Shown here: positions 37,325 to 47,096 of the stretch, piece after piece
Layout of the letters: every line of letters starts with the position of its first letter
Position numbering within the stretch: position 1 is the first letter of the stretch
From: Candidatus Midichloria sp.
GTDB taxonomy: Bacteria > Pseudomonadota > Alphaproteobacteria > Rickettsiales > Midichloriaceae
DNA: 64,000 nt
Direction: 5' to 3'
Assembly (NCBI GenBank): GCA_030060845.1
Contig: CP094379.1
Coordinates: 565,737-629,736, forward strand
Position numbers and translations under genes: made by a program
The notes under the pieces: model-generated
The model's input: the letters and a program-made list of their open reading frames with translations, nothing else
Databases searched by the model: none
Told to the model about the DNA's origin: nothing

Positions 37325-38533
37325 TTATTTTAGACTTATTTTTGCGGCGATGTCTAATAGCTTACTTTTATCATCTAAAAAATCGTTTTCAATCCAGTTT
37401 TCTAAAAGGATATTTTTTATTTGACCAATTTTGGGTCCAGTAATACCGAGTTTCATAAGATCCTCTCCCGTTACTGGAAAATCTGGGTAATACCAGGTAG
37501 TAGAAGATGAGATAAGGTCTTCTGCTACTAATAGTGCCTCTTGTCCTTCATTGCTTGCTTTGATTAAAATCGCATTTTTAAAGTATCCCCTCAGTTTATA
37601 AAATTCTCTTTGGTGAAGCTTAATTTCATCATTTAATTGCCATGGATATTGATAATCTTTTAAAAAAGATAATTCCTTTCTTTCAATGGTAGATAATCTC
37701 CACCTTTCAAATAATTTACCTAAGTCTAATGTAGAAATCTTTAACGCCTTTAAAATTAGAGTTAAATTAACTATGACATTACCTACAACAAAATTTAATT
37801 CCGGAAGACTGTATAATTCAGGCATATCTATATTCTCGTCTATTCCTGTTTTTCTAAATAAAAAGATACTTTCTTTAGCAAATGGATTACTGAGTAATTT
37901 AAACATTTCTGCCTTAATTCTCTCCCCAGATATTTTTTCTAAACCACTTCTTAACTTAATGGTGGCAGCTAAGCTATTTTCATCGATGTTATTACCACCT
38001 ATATAGGCAATAAACCTAAAGTATCTTAGTATTCTTAAAAAATCTTCTTTGATGCGTTGCTCTGCATTTCCTATAAATTTTATTTTTTTATTCTTTAAAT
38101 CTTCAATACCATTGAAAAAATCCACCACTGTTCCATCAATTGAAGAGTATATTGCATTAACAGTGAAATCTCTCCTTTTAGCGTCTTCTAGCCACTCTTC
38201 TGTGAATTCAACTTCTGCTTTTCTGCCATAGGTCTTAACGTCCTTTCGAAGAGTGGTAATCTCAAATATAGCATAATTAATTACCGCAGTAACTGTTCCA
38301 AATTTGAGGCCTGTAGGAAAATATTTAATTTGATTTTGAGATAGGATCTTGATTACTTCTTGAGGCAGAATTGTTGTAGCAAGGTCGATATCTTTGGGAG
38401 ATAAACCTAGCAGCATATCTCTTACGCAGCCACCAACTAACTTAACTTCACCGTGAACTTTCAATAAATTATATAAACATAATAATTCTTTTAATACAGG
38501 AATAGTATTTATATGAATTTTTATAATACTCAT
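37325..38533 (-). CDS. cca: CCA-adding tRNA nucleotidyltransferase / poly(A) polymerase family
   Basis: The class II nucleotidyltransferase head is clear: KLVGGCVRDMLLGLSPKDID at about 32-51 with the metal-binding Asp pair (DID), GTVTAVINYAIFEITTLRKD near 79-98, and AKRRDFTVNAIYSSIDGTVV near 117-136. The RILRYFRFIAYIGG helix follows. The 402-residue length fits the alphaproteobacterial CCA-adding enzyme; poly(A) polymerase is the alternative, since the families are hard to separate by eye. The tRNA-Glu and tRNA-Phe genes here already encode CCA, so its role would be repair for them. It diverges from the nfeD gene. Confidence 0.9.
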   Translation of the reverse strand: MSIIKIHINTIPVLKELLCLYNLLKVHGEVKLVGGCVRDMLLGLSPKDIDLATTILPQEVIKILSQNQIKYFPTGLKFGTVTAVINYAIFEITTLRKDVKTYGRKAEVEFTEEWLEDAKRRDFTVNAIYSSIDGTVVDFFNGIEDLKNKKIKFIGNAEQRIKEDFLRILRYFRFIAYIGGNNIDENSLAATIKLRSGLEKISGERIKAEMFKLLSNPFAKESIFLFRKTGIDENIDMPELYSLPELNFVVGNVIVNLTLILKALKISTLDLGKLFERWRLSTIERKELSFLKDYQYPWQLNDEIKLHQREFYKLRGYFKNAILIKASNEGQEALLVAEDLISSSTTWYYPDFPVTGEDLMKLGITGPKIGQIKNILLENWIENDFLDDKSKLLDIAAKISLK

Positions 38534-38616
38534 TTGTGAAAATATAATTTTTGATAGAATCTAGCAGATTTATCATATATAATAAAGTTGCAATTCTTAG
38601 TGCATGTAGGAGTCAA

Positions 38617-39078
38617 ATGCTAAACATATTAATGGATAATCCTATCAATTTTTGGGTAGTAGCTGCCATTTCTTTTATTGCAATAGAGATAATGCTAGGG
38701 TGGTCAGTAATTTTCTTTTTTGTGCTGGGTTCAGCTTCACTAATTGTTAGTATTATCTTATCACTTAACATTATTTTAGATATTTTCAGTCAAATGACTA
38801 CCTTTTTTATTAGTACTTTAATCTTTAGTGGAGCTTATTGGTTCCTATTTAAGCATTTTAAAAAAAGAGGTGATAATTATAAAAATATGGCTGGTCAAGT
38901 TGCTCACGTTGTTTCAGAAAAACTTGTGAAAGGGGAGGTCGGTTTAGTTAAGTGGTCTGGAACAGTTTGTAAGGCAATGTTGCACTCTGGTTCTGAAGAA
39001 GATTCAATAGAAGTTGGTAATAAAGTAGTGATTTTAGATATAAGAAATAATATATTATTAGTGAAGAAAAATTTTTAG
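38617..39078 (+). CDS. NfeD-like membrane protein
   Basis: NfeD-family proteins pair with SPFH/stomatin proteins in membrane-domain organisation or protein quality control. Two or three membrane helices fill residues 8-80, and the C-terminal part (NMAGQVAHVVSEKLVKGEVG, then IEVGNKVVILDIRNNILLVK) is the OB-like NfeD domain. I chose ATG 38617 because TAGGAG sits directly upstream; the TTG at 38551 gives a 22-residue extension with no support. The next gene, a stomatin homologue, starts seven bases after the stop: the classic nfeD-stomatin pair. Confidence 0.86.
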   Translation: MLNILMDNPINFWVVAAISFIAIEIMLGWSVIFFFVLGSASLIVSIILSLNIILDIFSQMTTFFISTLIFSGAYWFLFKHFKKRGDNYKNMAGQVAHVVSEKLVKGEVGLVKWSGTVCKAMLHSGSEEDSIEVGNKVVILDIRNNILLVKKNF

Positions 39079-39085
39079 TAAAAAA

Positions 39086-40000
39086 ATGGAAGCGCTATTA
39101 GGATTTCTTATTGTTCTTGTCATTATTGTAGCGACAGGTATTAAAGCAGTGCCACAGCAGGAGAGTTGGATTGTGGAAAGGCTTGGTAAGTATGATCGTA
39201 TTTTACAGCCAGGTCTAAATTTTATCATTCCAATAGTAGAAAAAGTTGTGTATAAGCATACGTTAAAAGAAACAGTCTTGGATGTTCTTGAACAGTCAGC
39301 CATCACTAAAGACAACGTTTCAGTTTTATTCAACGGAGTTTTATATGTCAGAATTGTCAACCCAGTTGACGCTTCTTATGGAGTAGAAAATCCTTATTAT
39401 GCAGCAACTCAATTAGCGCAAACCTCAATGCGTTCTGCCATAGGCAAGTTAACACTGGATAGAACTTTTGAAGAAAGAGAATTTTTAAATGCCCAGATAG
39501 TCAACGCCATTAATGAAGCTGCAGCAACTTGGGGCATCCAGTGTATGAGATATGAGATCAGAGATATCAAACCACCTGCAAACGTTTTGCAGGCTATGGA
39601 AACGCAAGTTGCAGCTGAACGTCAAAAAAGAGCGAAAATATTAGAATCAGAGGGCAAAATGCAAGCTGCAATTAATTTAGCAGAAGCAAAGAAAAGAGAA
39701 GTTGTGCTAAATTCAGAAGCTATTATGACCGAAAAAATGAATTTTGCCCAAGGTGAGGCATCTGCAATAAAAATGGTTGCTCTGTCAACTGCAGAAGCAA
39801 TTTCATATGTAGCCGGCTCACTTACAAAAGATGGAGGAACTGAAGCCGCATCGTTAAAGATTGCAGAGCAGTACGTGAATGCTTTCAAGGAACTAGCTAA
39901 GACAACTAATACAGTGGTAGTTCCTGCTAATACTGGTGATGCAAGCGGGATGGTGGCGCAGGCGTTAACACTGTTTAATAATATTCAATCAAAAAATTGA
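39086..40000 (+). CDS. qmcA: SPFH/Band 7 (stomatin-like) protein, QmcA type
   Basis: The protein has one N-terminal membrane anchor (residues 3-20). The SPFH domain begins VPQQESWIVERLGKYDRILQ, followed by PGLNFIIPIVEKVVYKH. The WGIQCMRYEIRDIKPPANVL block and the long helical AAERQKRAKILESEGKMQAA stretch are diagnostic of the paraslipin/QmcA group. The C-terminus is Ala/Gln-rich. At 304 residues the length is normal. It forms a two-gene operon with the NfeD-like gene upstream. Such proteins build large oligomeric rings on the membrane; a specific client is not known here. Confidence 0.92.
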   Translation: MEALLGFLIVLVIIVATGIKAVPQQESWIVERLGKYDRILQPGLNFIIPIVEKVVYKHTLKETVLDVLEQSAITKDNVSVLFNGVLYVRIVNPVDASYGVENPYYAATQLAQTSMRSAIGKLTLDRTFEEREFLNAQIVNAINEAAATWGIQCMRYEIRDIKPPANVLQAMETQVAAERQKRAKILESEGKMQAAINLAEAKKREVVLNSEAIMTEKMNFAQGEASAIKMVALSTAEAISYVAGSLTKDGGTEAASLKIAEQYVNAFKELAKTTNTVVVPANTGDASGMVAQALTLFNNIQSKN

Positions 40001-40547
40001 ATTAGGCCCAATGCTGCAATACTGGCAATGGTGCCACCATATAAATCCCAAATTATTGGAAGATTTATCAGTCATCGCCATTAATGTTGATAGCTGAAGC
40101 CTCAGAATACCCTGTCTCACTTACATAATTAATACCATTGGATAATAAAGCTATCAGTACCACTCAAACTTGATGAATTAAACACACCTTGGATCATAAA
40201 AAAAACCTTTTAAATAATTATTGAGAAGCTACATTACCCACGCTCCCTAGATATACATTGACACGAATTAGATATTATCATCTAAAAAGAAAAAAATATC
40301 AAAATCTATTTAACAAAAAGATATTATCAATAATAGAAAAGCATATGACGTACCTTGAAGGCATGCCCCAAGAATTAGTCATTTATAAAAGTGTTTTATG
40401 CGATGCTGAAGATGTTAAGCATATCAGTACCCTGGAATAGAGATTGCTCCAAAAAATACGCTTCCTGGCATGCGATATATACTAGGTTTAAAAGATGAAG
40501 TGAAGATTGTTTATTAGGAACTTGTTAACAATCCTAATTCTGCTTCT
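40001..40547. other. Gene-free gap with an old IS5-like remnant
   Basis: No intact gene. Positions 40262-40516 are a decayed IS5-like transposase 5' end (listed separately). I see nothing in 40001-40260. Confidence 0.45.
40262..40516 (+). mobile_element. Diverged IS5-like remnant, 5' part
   Basis: It aligns with the 5' part of the IS5-like copies at 45196 and 60165 (shared ATTATCATCTAAAAAG, then GAAAAGCATA, and AAGCATATCAGTACC). An ORF of 60 codons reads NKKILSIIEKHMTYLEGMP, matching the transposase N-terminus. It is more diverged than the two large copies and stops before the first catalytic Asp. Confidence 0.65.
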
Positions 40548-41519
40548 TTAATTTTTTTTATGTTGTTTATATTGGCTCCAAATAAGCAACATGCCAGCAA
40601 TCACTATAAAAGAGTAACCAAAGTATGAGATAGCCATTTTAGGTACTTCATTAAATATTAGGTAACCTAATATTCCAACAAAAACTAACTTAAAGTAAAC
40701 AAATGGAGCTATGACTGTCATCTCCCCATATTTCATGGCATTAAAGAATGCAACATTATGAATTAGGTAAAATAGAGCAGAAGCAGCAATACCTGCAATT
40801 TGCCAGGTTTCAATCTCTAAACAGAGTGGTGAATAAAATTGGCCAGGTACATAAATTATGTACCCTAAGAAATTAACTAGATGCCAATCTACAAATGCCA
40901 CTATATATGAAAAAAGTGAGGCAAATAGCATGACATAAAATAATTGCGCTTTGTTAGAGGCTTTTCTGTGTCCAAGTACTTTAACTAGAGTACTATTAAT
41001 GGACCAACAGAGTATAGTAATCGCAATAAAAATATAAGCTTTATTGAACTCTGGAATCTTTATTTGATTACCAAAGAAAATATGATGTATTAATTCTGGC
41101 CTCACTATTAAAAAGCCGCCTGCAAACCCAAACAAAATAGCACCCACTTTGTAGCTATTTAATTTTTCATTAAAAAACAAAGTTCCTATGATTAGCCATA
41201 ACATCTGTTCAAGGTGAGTGAGGACTGTAATATCAATTAATTTTAAATAATTTAGCGAATGCATTAATGTTAATGAGCCAGTAGTACTGAAAATACTTCG
41301 ATAGAAATGCATTTTTAAATTTGGAGTTTGTATAGACTTTATTCCATCTTTGTAAAAAATCCAAGGAAGTATAAATAAAAAAACAGAGAATTTGTAAAAG
41401 AATACTGCTTGATTGGAGTTTAGCGAAACGGTTACCATTTTCATAATGGCGTAAAGCACGGCTAAGCTCAAAGCATTAATTATCATTAACCCTATTCCTT
41501 TTGCGTTTTGATAACTCAT
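40548..41519 (-). CDS. EamA/DMT-superfamily membrane transporter
   Basis: A ten-helix drug/metabolite transporter of 323 residues with two EamA repeats. The first begins AKGIGLMIINALSLAVLYAI; the second starts near 165 with FIAITILCWSINSTLVKVLG. The YLEQ-like helix in the first repeat (VLTHLEQMLWLIIGTLFFNE) and the FVYFKLVFVGILGYLIFNEV segment in the second match Rickettsiales EamA proteins, some of which import S-adenosylmethionine. The substrate here is unknown. It is related to the two tandem EamA genes at 47-49 kb. Confidence 0.88.
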   Translation of the reverse strand: MSYQNAKGIGLMIINALSLAVLYAIMKMVTVSLNSNQAVFFYKFSVFLFILPWIFYKDGIKSIQTPNLKMHFYRSIFSTTGSLTLMHSLNYLKLIDITVLTHLEQMLWLIIGTLFFNEKLNSYKVGAILFGFAGGFLIVRPELIHHIFFGNQIKIPEFNKAYIFIAITILCWSINSTLVKVLGHRKASNKAQLFYVMLFASLFSYIVAFVDWHLVNFLGYIIYVPGQFYSPLCLEIETWQIAGIAASALFYLIHNVAFFNAMKYGEMTVIAPFVYFKLVFVGILGYLIFNEVPKMAISYFGYSFIVIAGMLLIWSQYKQHKKN

Positions 41520-41654
41520 TTTATTTTGGAAGAAATTTTAAGCAAACTGCTGAATTATTAAACCATAATTTCAATGTTTGCAATCTCTATGTTTTGTTTT
41601 AGTGATATTGTTAAAAAATAGCAGAAAATTTATTATCAAGAAGTTGCAACGCTC

Positions 41655-42049
41655 TTAATTACACATATCGTAAGACTGCTTATTTAAAAGGTCATGGTTA
41701 TCTTCTGGATATTCAATAGAATTTTCTTTCCATCTTCCTGATTCCTTCAGTTCACCCACATAATAGGGCCCTTGTATCCTTACAACTATTTCATTCTCTA
41801 AACTGTTACTATGAATTCTATAGAATGATCTGAAGAAATATTCTTTATACTGCCAACTCTGACTATTCCCCCAAGCCCAACCAATTTATTGCTAACTTCT
41901 TTTCTTGATTTTTCAGTTCAGTTGGTGTGACAAAAAATATTGTGTTTTCACTAAAAATTTTTAAAGCAAAGAATAGACCTGAAGCAATAAACAATAGACT
42001 TAAAAATAATATTATTAATCTCTTATACCAATTTTTTTAGCTTTTTCAT
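41655..42049 (-). pseudogene. ccmE: Cytochrome c maturation protein CcmE, decayed
   Basis: CcmE is the periplasmic haem chaperone that binds haem covalently before passing it on to CcmF. From ATG 42049 (MKKLKK) the reading shifts to NWYKRLIILFLSLLFIASGL, the anchor helix, then FFALKIFSENTIFFVTPTEL, matching the family's ...L.dni.fFytPsEl. A further shift gives NKLVGLGGIVRVGSIKNISS, then DHSIEFIVT, the conserved fRvGGlV..GSv block. A C-terminal part reads LENEIVVRIQG, then KENSIEYPEDNHD, to TAA 41655. The LPDLFREGQ and haem-binding HDENY motifs are not preserved as such. Four frame changes make it non-functional. Confidence 0.82.
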
Positions 42050-42051
42050 TT

Positions 42052-44511
42052 TTAATTATCAGTCTCATCCTCAATATCTAATGAATCTATTATACTGCGG
42101 AGATTATAATCTATGTATTGAGTAGCACTTTTTTCATTTGAGAAACTTTTATTTTGGTAATTTCCATTTTGAAACGCTTCTAAAATCACATCTTTATAAT
42201 CCATGCTATTACAATTTTCTATAAATTTACCGCTATGTCTATCAATTTTTCTTAAAATGATATTTTCAGGAACCTTAAAAGGTACATCAGGCAAATCATT
42301 AACAGCTGCTTGCATAAAATCTATAAAGATTGGCAATGAAACAGTGGAGCCAGTTTCTCTTTGCCCCATGTCTTTAGGTATATCATAACCTACATATGTG
42401 CCTGCAGTTATATATGGAGTAAAGCCAATGAACCAAGCATCATGACTATTATTAGTAGTTCCGGTTTTACCAGCAAGGGTCTTCCTAAGAACATTAGATC
42501 TAGAACCAGTTCCCCTTCTCATTGCACCATTTAATAAAGAAATAAGTTGGTAATTTATATCTTCAGAAATGATGGGCTCACTTACATATTTAATTTCCGG
42601 AACAGAATCAATATCAGTTGAGCTACAGTTTATACACCTCGTACCATAATCTTTATAAAGCAGATTTCCCTTTCTATCATAAACACTATCAATTAATCTA
42701 GGACATGTTTCCATGCCTTGGCTTGCAATTATATTATATGCATTTGTCATATCCATCAGTGTCGTTTCAGAAGCTCCAAGTGCTACAGAATAGTTATACC
42801 GTGGTTGATTATATATTTTCAGCGACATAGCAGTTTGCAAGATTTTTTCTATGCCAAGCTCTAATATTATTCTAACCGGTGGTATATTTCGAGATTTTTC
42901 TAAAGCAGTCCTTAAGGTCATCAAACCAAAGAATTGGCCACCAAAATTTTTTGGTTGCCAGTTTGGCATGTCTTGACCTTGGGAAACGCTAATCGGATCA
43001 TCTAATATCATCGCATTAGGAGGATACCCTTCTGAAAGTGCAGCTAAATACACAAAAGTTTTAAATGCAGAGCCAGGCTGTCGTTTTGCTTGTATTGCTC
43101 GATTAAAATAACTACGTGTAAAATCATAACCCCCTATTAAAGCAAAAACTTTCCCACTATTAGGTTCCATAACCACCATAGCTCCATCAATTAATGGCAC
43201 TTGCTCTAAGTGATAAGTACCTTTCTGATCCTTAGAAACTAGTATCACATCCCCAGCTTTAAATATTCCTTTTACAACTTCTTTTTTTTCTGAAAGTATA
43301 CGCCTTGCCCACTTAAAATTAAGAAAAGGTATAGTATGTATTGTCTTGTCAGTACATCCTATCTTTATTTCACTTTCTTTGTTTATTCCTAATATAACAG
43401 CCAGCTCATATTTACCTATATCTAGGGGTTTATCAATTTTTCTTAAGTTTAAATCCCAATCTTCAAGAGAAGTTAATTTTGCAATTGGGCCACGCCAACC
43501 ATGGCGTTTATCATAATTTAATACTCCTTCTCTAAAAGCTTCTTCAGCTTTTTTCTGCAAATCTTCATTGAAATAAGTATTTACAATCAACCCTCTTGTA
43601 TATAAAGCTTCTTCGCCAAACAAATTAACCAATTCTTTTTTAACAGCATCAATATAAAAATTCTCTGTCCATGATACAGCTATTTCCTTTTTATTTAATT
43701 CAATTGGTATTTGAACGAATTTTACCGCTTTCCTATTACTAATAAATTTTTCTTCCGCCATTCTTTCTATTACCCAATCTCTTCTAGCTTTTGCTCCACC
43801 ATAATTTATAAAAGGATTAAGAGCAGAAGGTGCTTTAGGAAGCGCAGCAAGCATTGCAGCTTCTGGCACGTTAAGTTCATTTAATTCCTTGTCAAAGTAG
43901 CTTTGAGCTGCTGCTGCTATGCCATAAGAGTTATTACCAAAAAATATTTGATTTAAGTAAAGCTCTAAAATTCTTTCTTTTGAATAAACCTTGCTAATCC
44001 TATAAGCAAGTATTGCTTCTTTAATTTTTCTAGTGATTGTTCTTTCGTTACCTAGTAAGAAAGACTTTACAACTTGTTGGGTTATAGTAGATCCTCCAAT
44101 AGCGCGTTTGTTGGTGATTATATTAAAAGCGCTTTGAATAGTTGCGCGCAATAAGCTATAAATATCAATACCTTGATGATGGAAGAAGTTTTTGTCTTCC
44201 GCAGTTAAGAATGCATTGATTACTAAATCCGGAACTTGTTTATATTCAACATAAATTCTACGCTCATTCGCATATTCTGCCATTATGTCTCCAGAACCAG
44301 AGTATATTCGGCTTATAATTGGAGGGTCATAATTTTCTAGTTGTTTATAATCAGGTAAATCCTTACTGAAATATACTATGGCTTGGATAGCACTAATAAT
44401 CCCGACGATAAAAAGTATAAATATGAATATAGTCCACCTAGATATAATACGTAGTAATGAAGAAAACATTTTCCAAATCAATTTTTTAGTCGTGTACCAA
44501 TAATATAACAC
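42052..44511 (-). CDS. mrcA: Class A penicillin-binding protein 1A
   Basis: A bifunctional peptidoglycan synthase: glycosyltransferase GT51 polymerises lipid II and the transpeptidase domain cross-links. An N-terminal anchor is at about 25-48. The GT51 motifs are AFLTAEDKNFFHHQGID near 100-116, then GGSTITQQVVKSFLL and ILELYLNQIFFGNNSYGIAA. The transpeptidase has the catalytic Ser in PGSAFKTF (about 481), SRN near 537 and KTGTTNN near 683. An OB-like insert lies between the domains. The 819-residue length is normal. The start could also be the internal ATG at 44469 (MFSSLLRI), which would give a more usual N-terminus. Confidence 0.94.
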   Translation of the reverse strand: MLYYWYTTKKLIWKMFSSLLRIISRWTIFIFILFIVGIISAIQAIVYFSKDLPDYKQLENYDPPIISRIYSGSGDIMAEYANERRIYVEYKQVPDLVINAFLTAEDKNFFHHQGIDIYSLLRATIQSAFNIITNKRAIGGSTITQQVVKSFLLGNERTITRKIKEAILAYRISKVYSKERILELYLNQIFFGNNSYGIAAAAQSYFDKELNELNVPEAAMLAALPKAPSALNPFINYGGAKARRDWVIERMAEEKFISNRKAVKFVQIPIELNKKEIAVSWTENFYIDAVKKELVNLFGEEALYTRGLIVNTYFNEDLQKKAEEAFREGVLNYDKRHGWRGPIAKLTSLEDWDLNLRKIDKPLDIGKYELAVILGINKESEIKIGCTDKTIHTIPFLNFKWARRILSEKKEVVKGIFKAGDVILVSKDQKGTYHLEQVPLIDGAMVVMEPNSGKVFALIGGYDFTRSYFNRAIQAKRQPGSAFKTFVYLAALSEGYPPNAMILDDPISVSQGQDMPNWQPKNFGGQFFGLMTLRTALEKSRNIPPVRIILELGIEKILQTAMSLKIYNQPRYNYSVALGASETTLMDMTNAYNIIASQGMETCPRLIDSVYDRKGNLLYKDYGTRCINCSSTDIDSVPEIKYVSEPIISEDINYQLISLLNGAMRRGTGSRSNVLRKTLAGKTGTTNNSHDAWFIGFTPYITAGTYVGYDIPKDMGQRETGSTVSLPIFIDFMQAAVNDLPDVPFKVPENIILRKIDRHSGKFIENCNSMDYKDVILEAFQNGNYQNKSFSNEKSATQYIDYNLRSIIDSLDIEDETDN

Positions 44512-44663
44512 TAAAACTCAAAAAAACTATAGTAATGTACTATATTCTACCTTAATTTTCCAAAACACCCTTTACATTAATTAGCAATAATAATAACAAA
44601 GATGTAGCTTCACTCAAAAAATCAATTTCCTAGCAGCGGTGTAGGCAAGATAAAATCAGTAAA

Positions 44664-44921
44664 TCAGAATATTGCATTAATGCTAATTGCATGTATAAGC
44701 TTTATTTCCTCGTTTAATAATTTATAAATCATTTTATGACGGGCAAGTTGTGGCATAGCTTTAAATTTTTCTGATTTTACTATGATATTAAAATGTGTCT
44801 CATATGGATTTTCAGAAATATGGCCTTTATGCAGATAAGATATATCCTGCACTTCTATATTTTCTTGACCAAAGAAATCTCCTAATTTGTTTTCTATACG
44901 TTTTTTCATCAAAGAATTCAT
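44664..44921 (-). CDS. bolA: BolA-family protein
   Basis: BolA-like proteins work with monothiol glutaredoxins in iron-sulfur cluster handling and can bind DNA. I chose ATG 44921 (MNSLMKKRIENKLGDFFGQE); the 26 codons upstream belong to the decayed nupC in another frame. The HISENPYETHFNIIVKSEKF segment is the family's H..H.....ETHF..v.vS..F motif, and LARHKMIYKLLNEEIKLIHA is the C-terminal RH..IY..L...i..IHALS block. The length (85) is typical. The start overlaps the nupC relic stop. Confidence 0.9.
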   Translation of the reverse strand: MNSLMKKRIENKLGDFFGQENIEVQDISYLHKGHISENPYETHFNIIVKSEKFKAMPQLARHKMIYKLLNEEIKLIHAISINAIF

Positions 44922-45195
44922 TAATAAAGCACCCCGACAACAGTTGCTGTAGTATAGTTTATGATGATCCCAGTAATAACAGCTTTTTTTAAAATGCAAG
45001 ATTAACTATTTTAACTCGCCTTGCTGGAACCAAGGAATTATATACACCTAAAATAATACCAAAACTACCAATATTTGCAAATCCACAAAGAACATATAGT
45101 AGAGTTATTTTAGTATAAGTAGACAAATTAGAACCAATTTCTACAAATTCTTGATAAGCAACTAATTCATTAGTAATGAACTTCGTGCCAAGTAA
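44921..45195 (-). pseudogene. nupC: Concentrative nucleoside transporter (NupC/CNT), C-terminal relic
   Basis: The minus strand reads LLGTKFITNELVAYQEFVEI, then KITLLYVLCGFANIGSFGII and LVPARRVKIVNLAF, the CNT signature (GtK...NEfVAY; ALCGFANigSiGI; P.RR). A shift in an A-run near 44990 moves the last helix (KAVITGIIINYTTATVVGVL) into another frame. The family is about 400 residues, so the N-terminal three quarters are gone, replaced at 45196 by an IS5-like element. Nucleoside import by this carrier is lost. Confidence 0.82.
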
Positions 45196-45960
45196 GCATC
45201 AGAAGATCTATTTAACAAAGAGATGTTACCAATAATAGAAAAGCATACGACACCCATTTGAGTGAGGCCCTAAAAATTAGTCATTATAAGTTGTTTTTGT
45301 GTGGTGCTGAAGATACTAAGCATATCAGTATCCTGGAGGGGAGATTGCCCTAAAGAATATGGTCTCTGGCATACGAATATTAGCAGGTTTAAAAAACGTA
45401 ATGAAGATGGTTTATTATGGCTGATTTTATACGCCTTAGAACAGGAGAAGATATTGAAAATAGATATAGTGTTTATGGACTCAACTGCAATAAAAGTGCA
45501 CTATCATGGAACTGGAGCGTTAGAAAGATAGGTAAGCAAAGTATAGGTAAAAACGTAGCAGTTAAGGGTATAAAAATACATGTTATAATGAGAGAAGAAG
45601 ATATTTCAGGTTACAGGAGCAGCGCATTCTGATTGTAAGATGATAAGTGAGATGACGGAGATGCTAAATTGTGCTGATGTAAAAAGATGGAAATAAAGGC
45701 TTATGGTACGGATAAAATACGAAGCTGGTTAAAGATAATGACATTGAGCATGAGATACCTAATAAAAGGAATAGAAGAGTGAATTTTAGATTTGATATAA
45801 AGACCATTTATAAATGGAGAGGTATAGAATAGAGAGTTTATTTGCTAGGATTAAAACAAACTGTAGATTAGCTATGCGATTTGATAAACTTCATATACTT
45901 TCTTTAGATTTATTGCTTTATCTCTTATTAAAACTTTAGGGTTGTTAATGCGGTTCCTAT
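45196..45960 (+). mobile_element. IS5-like element with a shared set of frameshifts (plus-strand copy)
   Basis: Degenerate IS5-family transposase. ORF 45301-45531 has GLWHTNISRFKKRNEDGLLW and the first catalytic Asp in IDIVFMDSTAIKVHYHGTG. It stops at GALER, and reading continues one frame off as GKQSIGKNVAVKGIKIHVI (45417-45632). After a second shift, VTGAAHSDCKM and the C-terminal helix region appear. The right end is GGTTCCT at 45960. It matches the minus-strand copy at 59342-60100 almost exactly, including the frameshifts. The left end is missing, where it joins the nupC relic. Confidence 0.85.
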
Positions 45961-46004
45961 GGAAAATTTACGCATTTTATTTGGACAGTGCCTTAATTTC
46001 ATTT

Positions 46005-47096
46005 TTAAGAATTATCCTCGGCTAATAACCTTGATTGCTCTTCTGCAATTAAAACATCAATAAACTGATCCAGTTTACCTTCATTTACAATTTCGTCAAG
46101 AGCATAAACAGTAAAGTTTATTCTGTGGTCTGTGACTCTGCTTTGTGGATAATTATAAGTTCTAATTCTCTCTGATCGATCTCCACTACCAACTTGGCTT
46201 TTTCTAGATGCAGCTCTTTCTGCTTCTTTTTTTGATCTCTCAGCGTCATACAGCCTAGTCCTCAATATCCTTAGAGCTTTGGCTTTATTTTTATGTTGGG
46301 ATTTTTCATCTTGCTGACAAACTACGATCTCTGTTGGAATATGTGTTATCCTAACTGCGCTGTCAGTTGTGTTAACATGTTGGCCGCCTGCACCACTTGC
46401 TCTGTAAACGTCTATTTTTAAATCTTTTTCTTCGATTGAGACATCGACTTCTTCCGCTTCAGGAAGAACAGCAACTGTTGCTGCTGAGGTGTGAACTCTT
46501 CCACTTGCTTCCGTTTCTGGTACTCTTTGAACTCTATGGACTCCTGATTCATATTTTAATCTGGAAAATACACCTTTGCCGCTTATACTAACCGAAGCTT
46601 CTTTGTATCCTTCTAAATCAGTTTCAGAAATTGAAAGGATTTCAAATTTCCAACGTTTTGACTCTGCATATCTTTGATACATCCTAAATAAAACATAAGC
46701 AAAGAGAGCTGCTTCATCTCCTCCAGTGCCTGCTCTGATTTCTAGAATTGCTCCTTTATCATTATCTGCATCCTTGGGCAATAGCGCCAGTTTCAAATTA
46801 TGCAAAGCCTGCTCATTTTTTTCTTGTAGTAGGGGCAACTCCTCTAAAGCCATATTCTTAAAGTCTGTGTCAGTGTTAGGCTCATTGATTGCTAATTGCA
46901 AATCACTGATTTCTTGTTTTAATTGATTGTACTCATTAATTAAATGAACTACCTCGCTTAACTCCGTTCTTTCTTTTCCTAATTTAGCAAAATCAGAGGA
47001 GCTCATGGATTCAGGAGCCAGCAGAATATTCTCAATATATTCATATCTTTCAATTATCTTTGCTAATCTTTCTTCAAACTGCATAAAATTTATCAT
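46005..47096 (-). CDS. prfA: Peptide chain release factor 1
   Basis: RF1 reads UAA and UAG and triggers peptide release. The GGQ motif is in [19 protein letters not shown] (Gly-Gly-Gln near 236-238). The stop-codon recognition tripeptide P-x-T is in [14 protein letters not shown] near 186-199. The 363-residue length is normal. The start could be 47096 ([11 protein letters not shown]) or ATG 47084. The 47096 start overlaps the end of the upstream EamA gene by four bases (ATGA), so I kept it. Confidence 0.96.
   Translation of the reverse strand: MINFMQFEERLAKIIERYEYIENILLAPESMSSSDFAKLGKERTELSEVVHLINEYNQLKQEISDLQLAINEPNTDTDFKNMALEELPLLQEKNEQALHNLKLALLPKDADNDKGAILEIRAGTGGDEAALFAYVLFRMYQRYAESKRWKFEILSISETDLEGYKEASVSISGKGVFSRLKYESGVHRVQRVPETEASGRVHTSAATVAVLPEAEEVDVSIEEKDLKIDVYRASGAGGQHVNTTDSAVRITHIPTEIVVCQQDEKSQHKNKAKALRILRTRLYDAERSKKEAERAASRKSQVGSGDRSERIRTYNYPQSRVTDHRINFTVYALDEIVNEGKLDQFIDVLIAEEQSRLLAEDNS

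Noticed and set aside
39622..39888. Long antisense ORFs opposite qmcA, ftsH, lysC, plsX and other genes
   Set aside because: They lie wholly inside intact conserved genes in other frames and match nothing; they are shadows.
46186..46199. RF1 P-x-T motif reads PET rather than PAT
   Set aside because: P-x-T varies at its middle residue in RF1 proteins, so I do not treat this as unusual.
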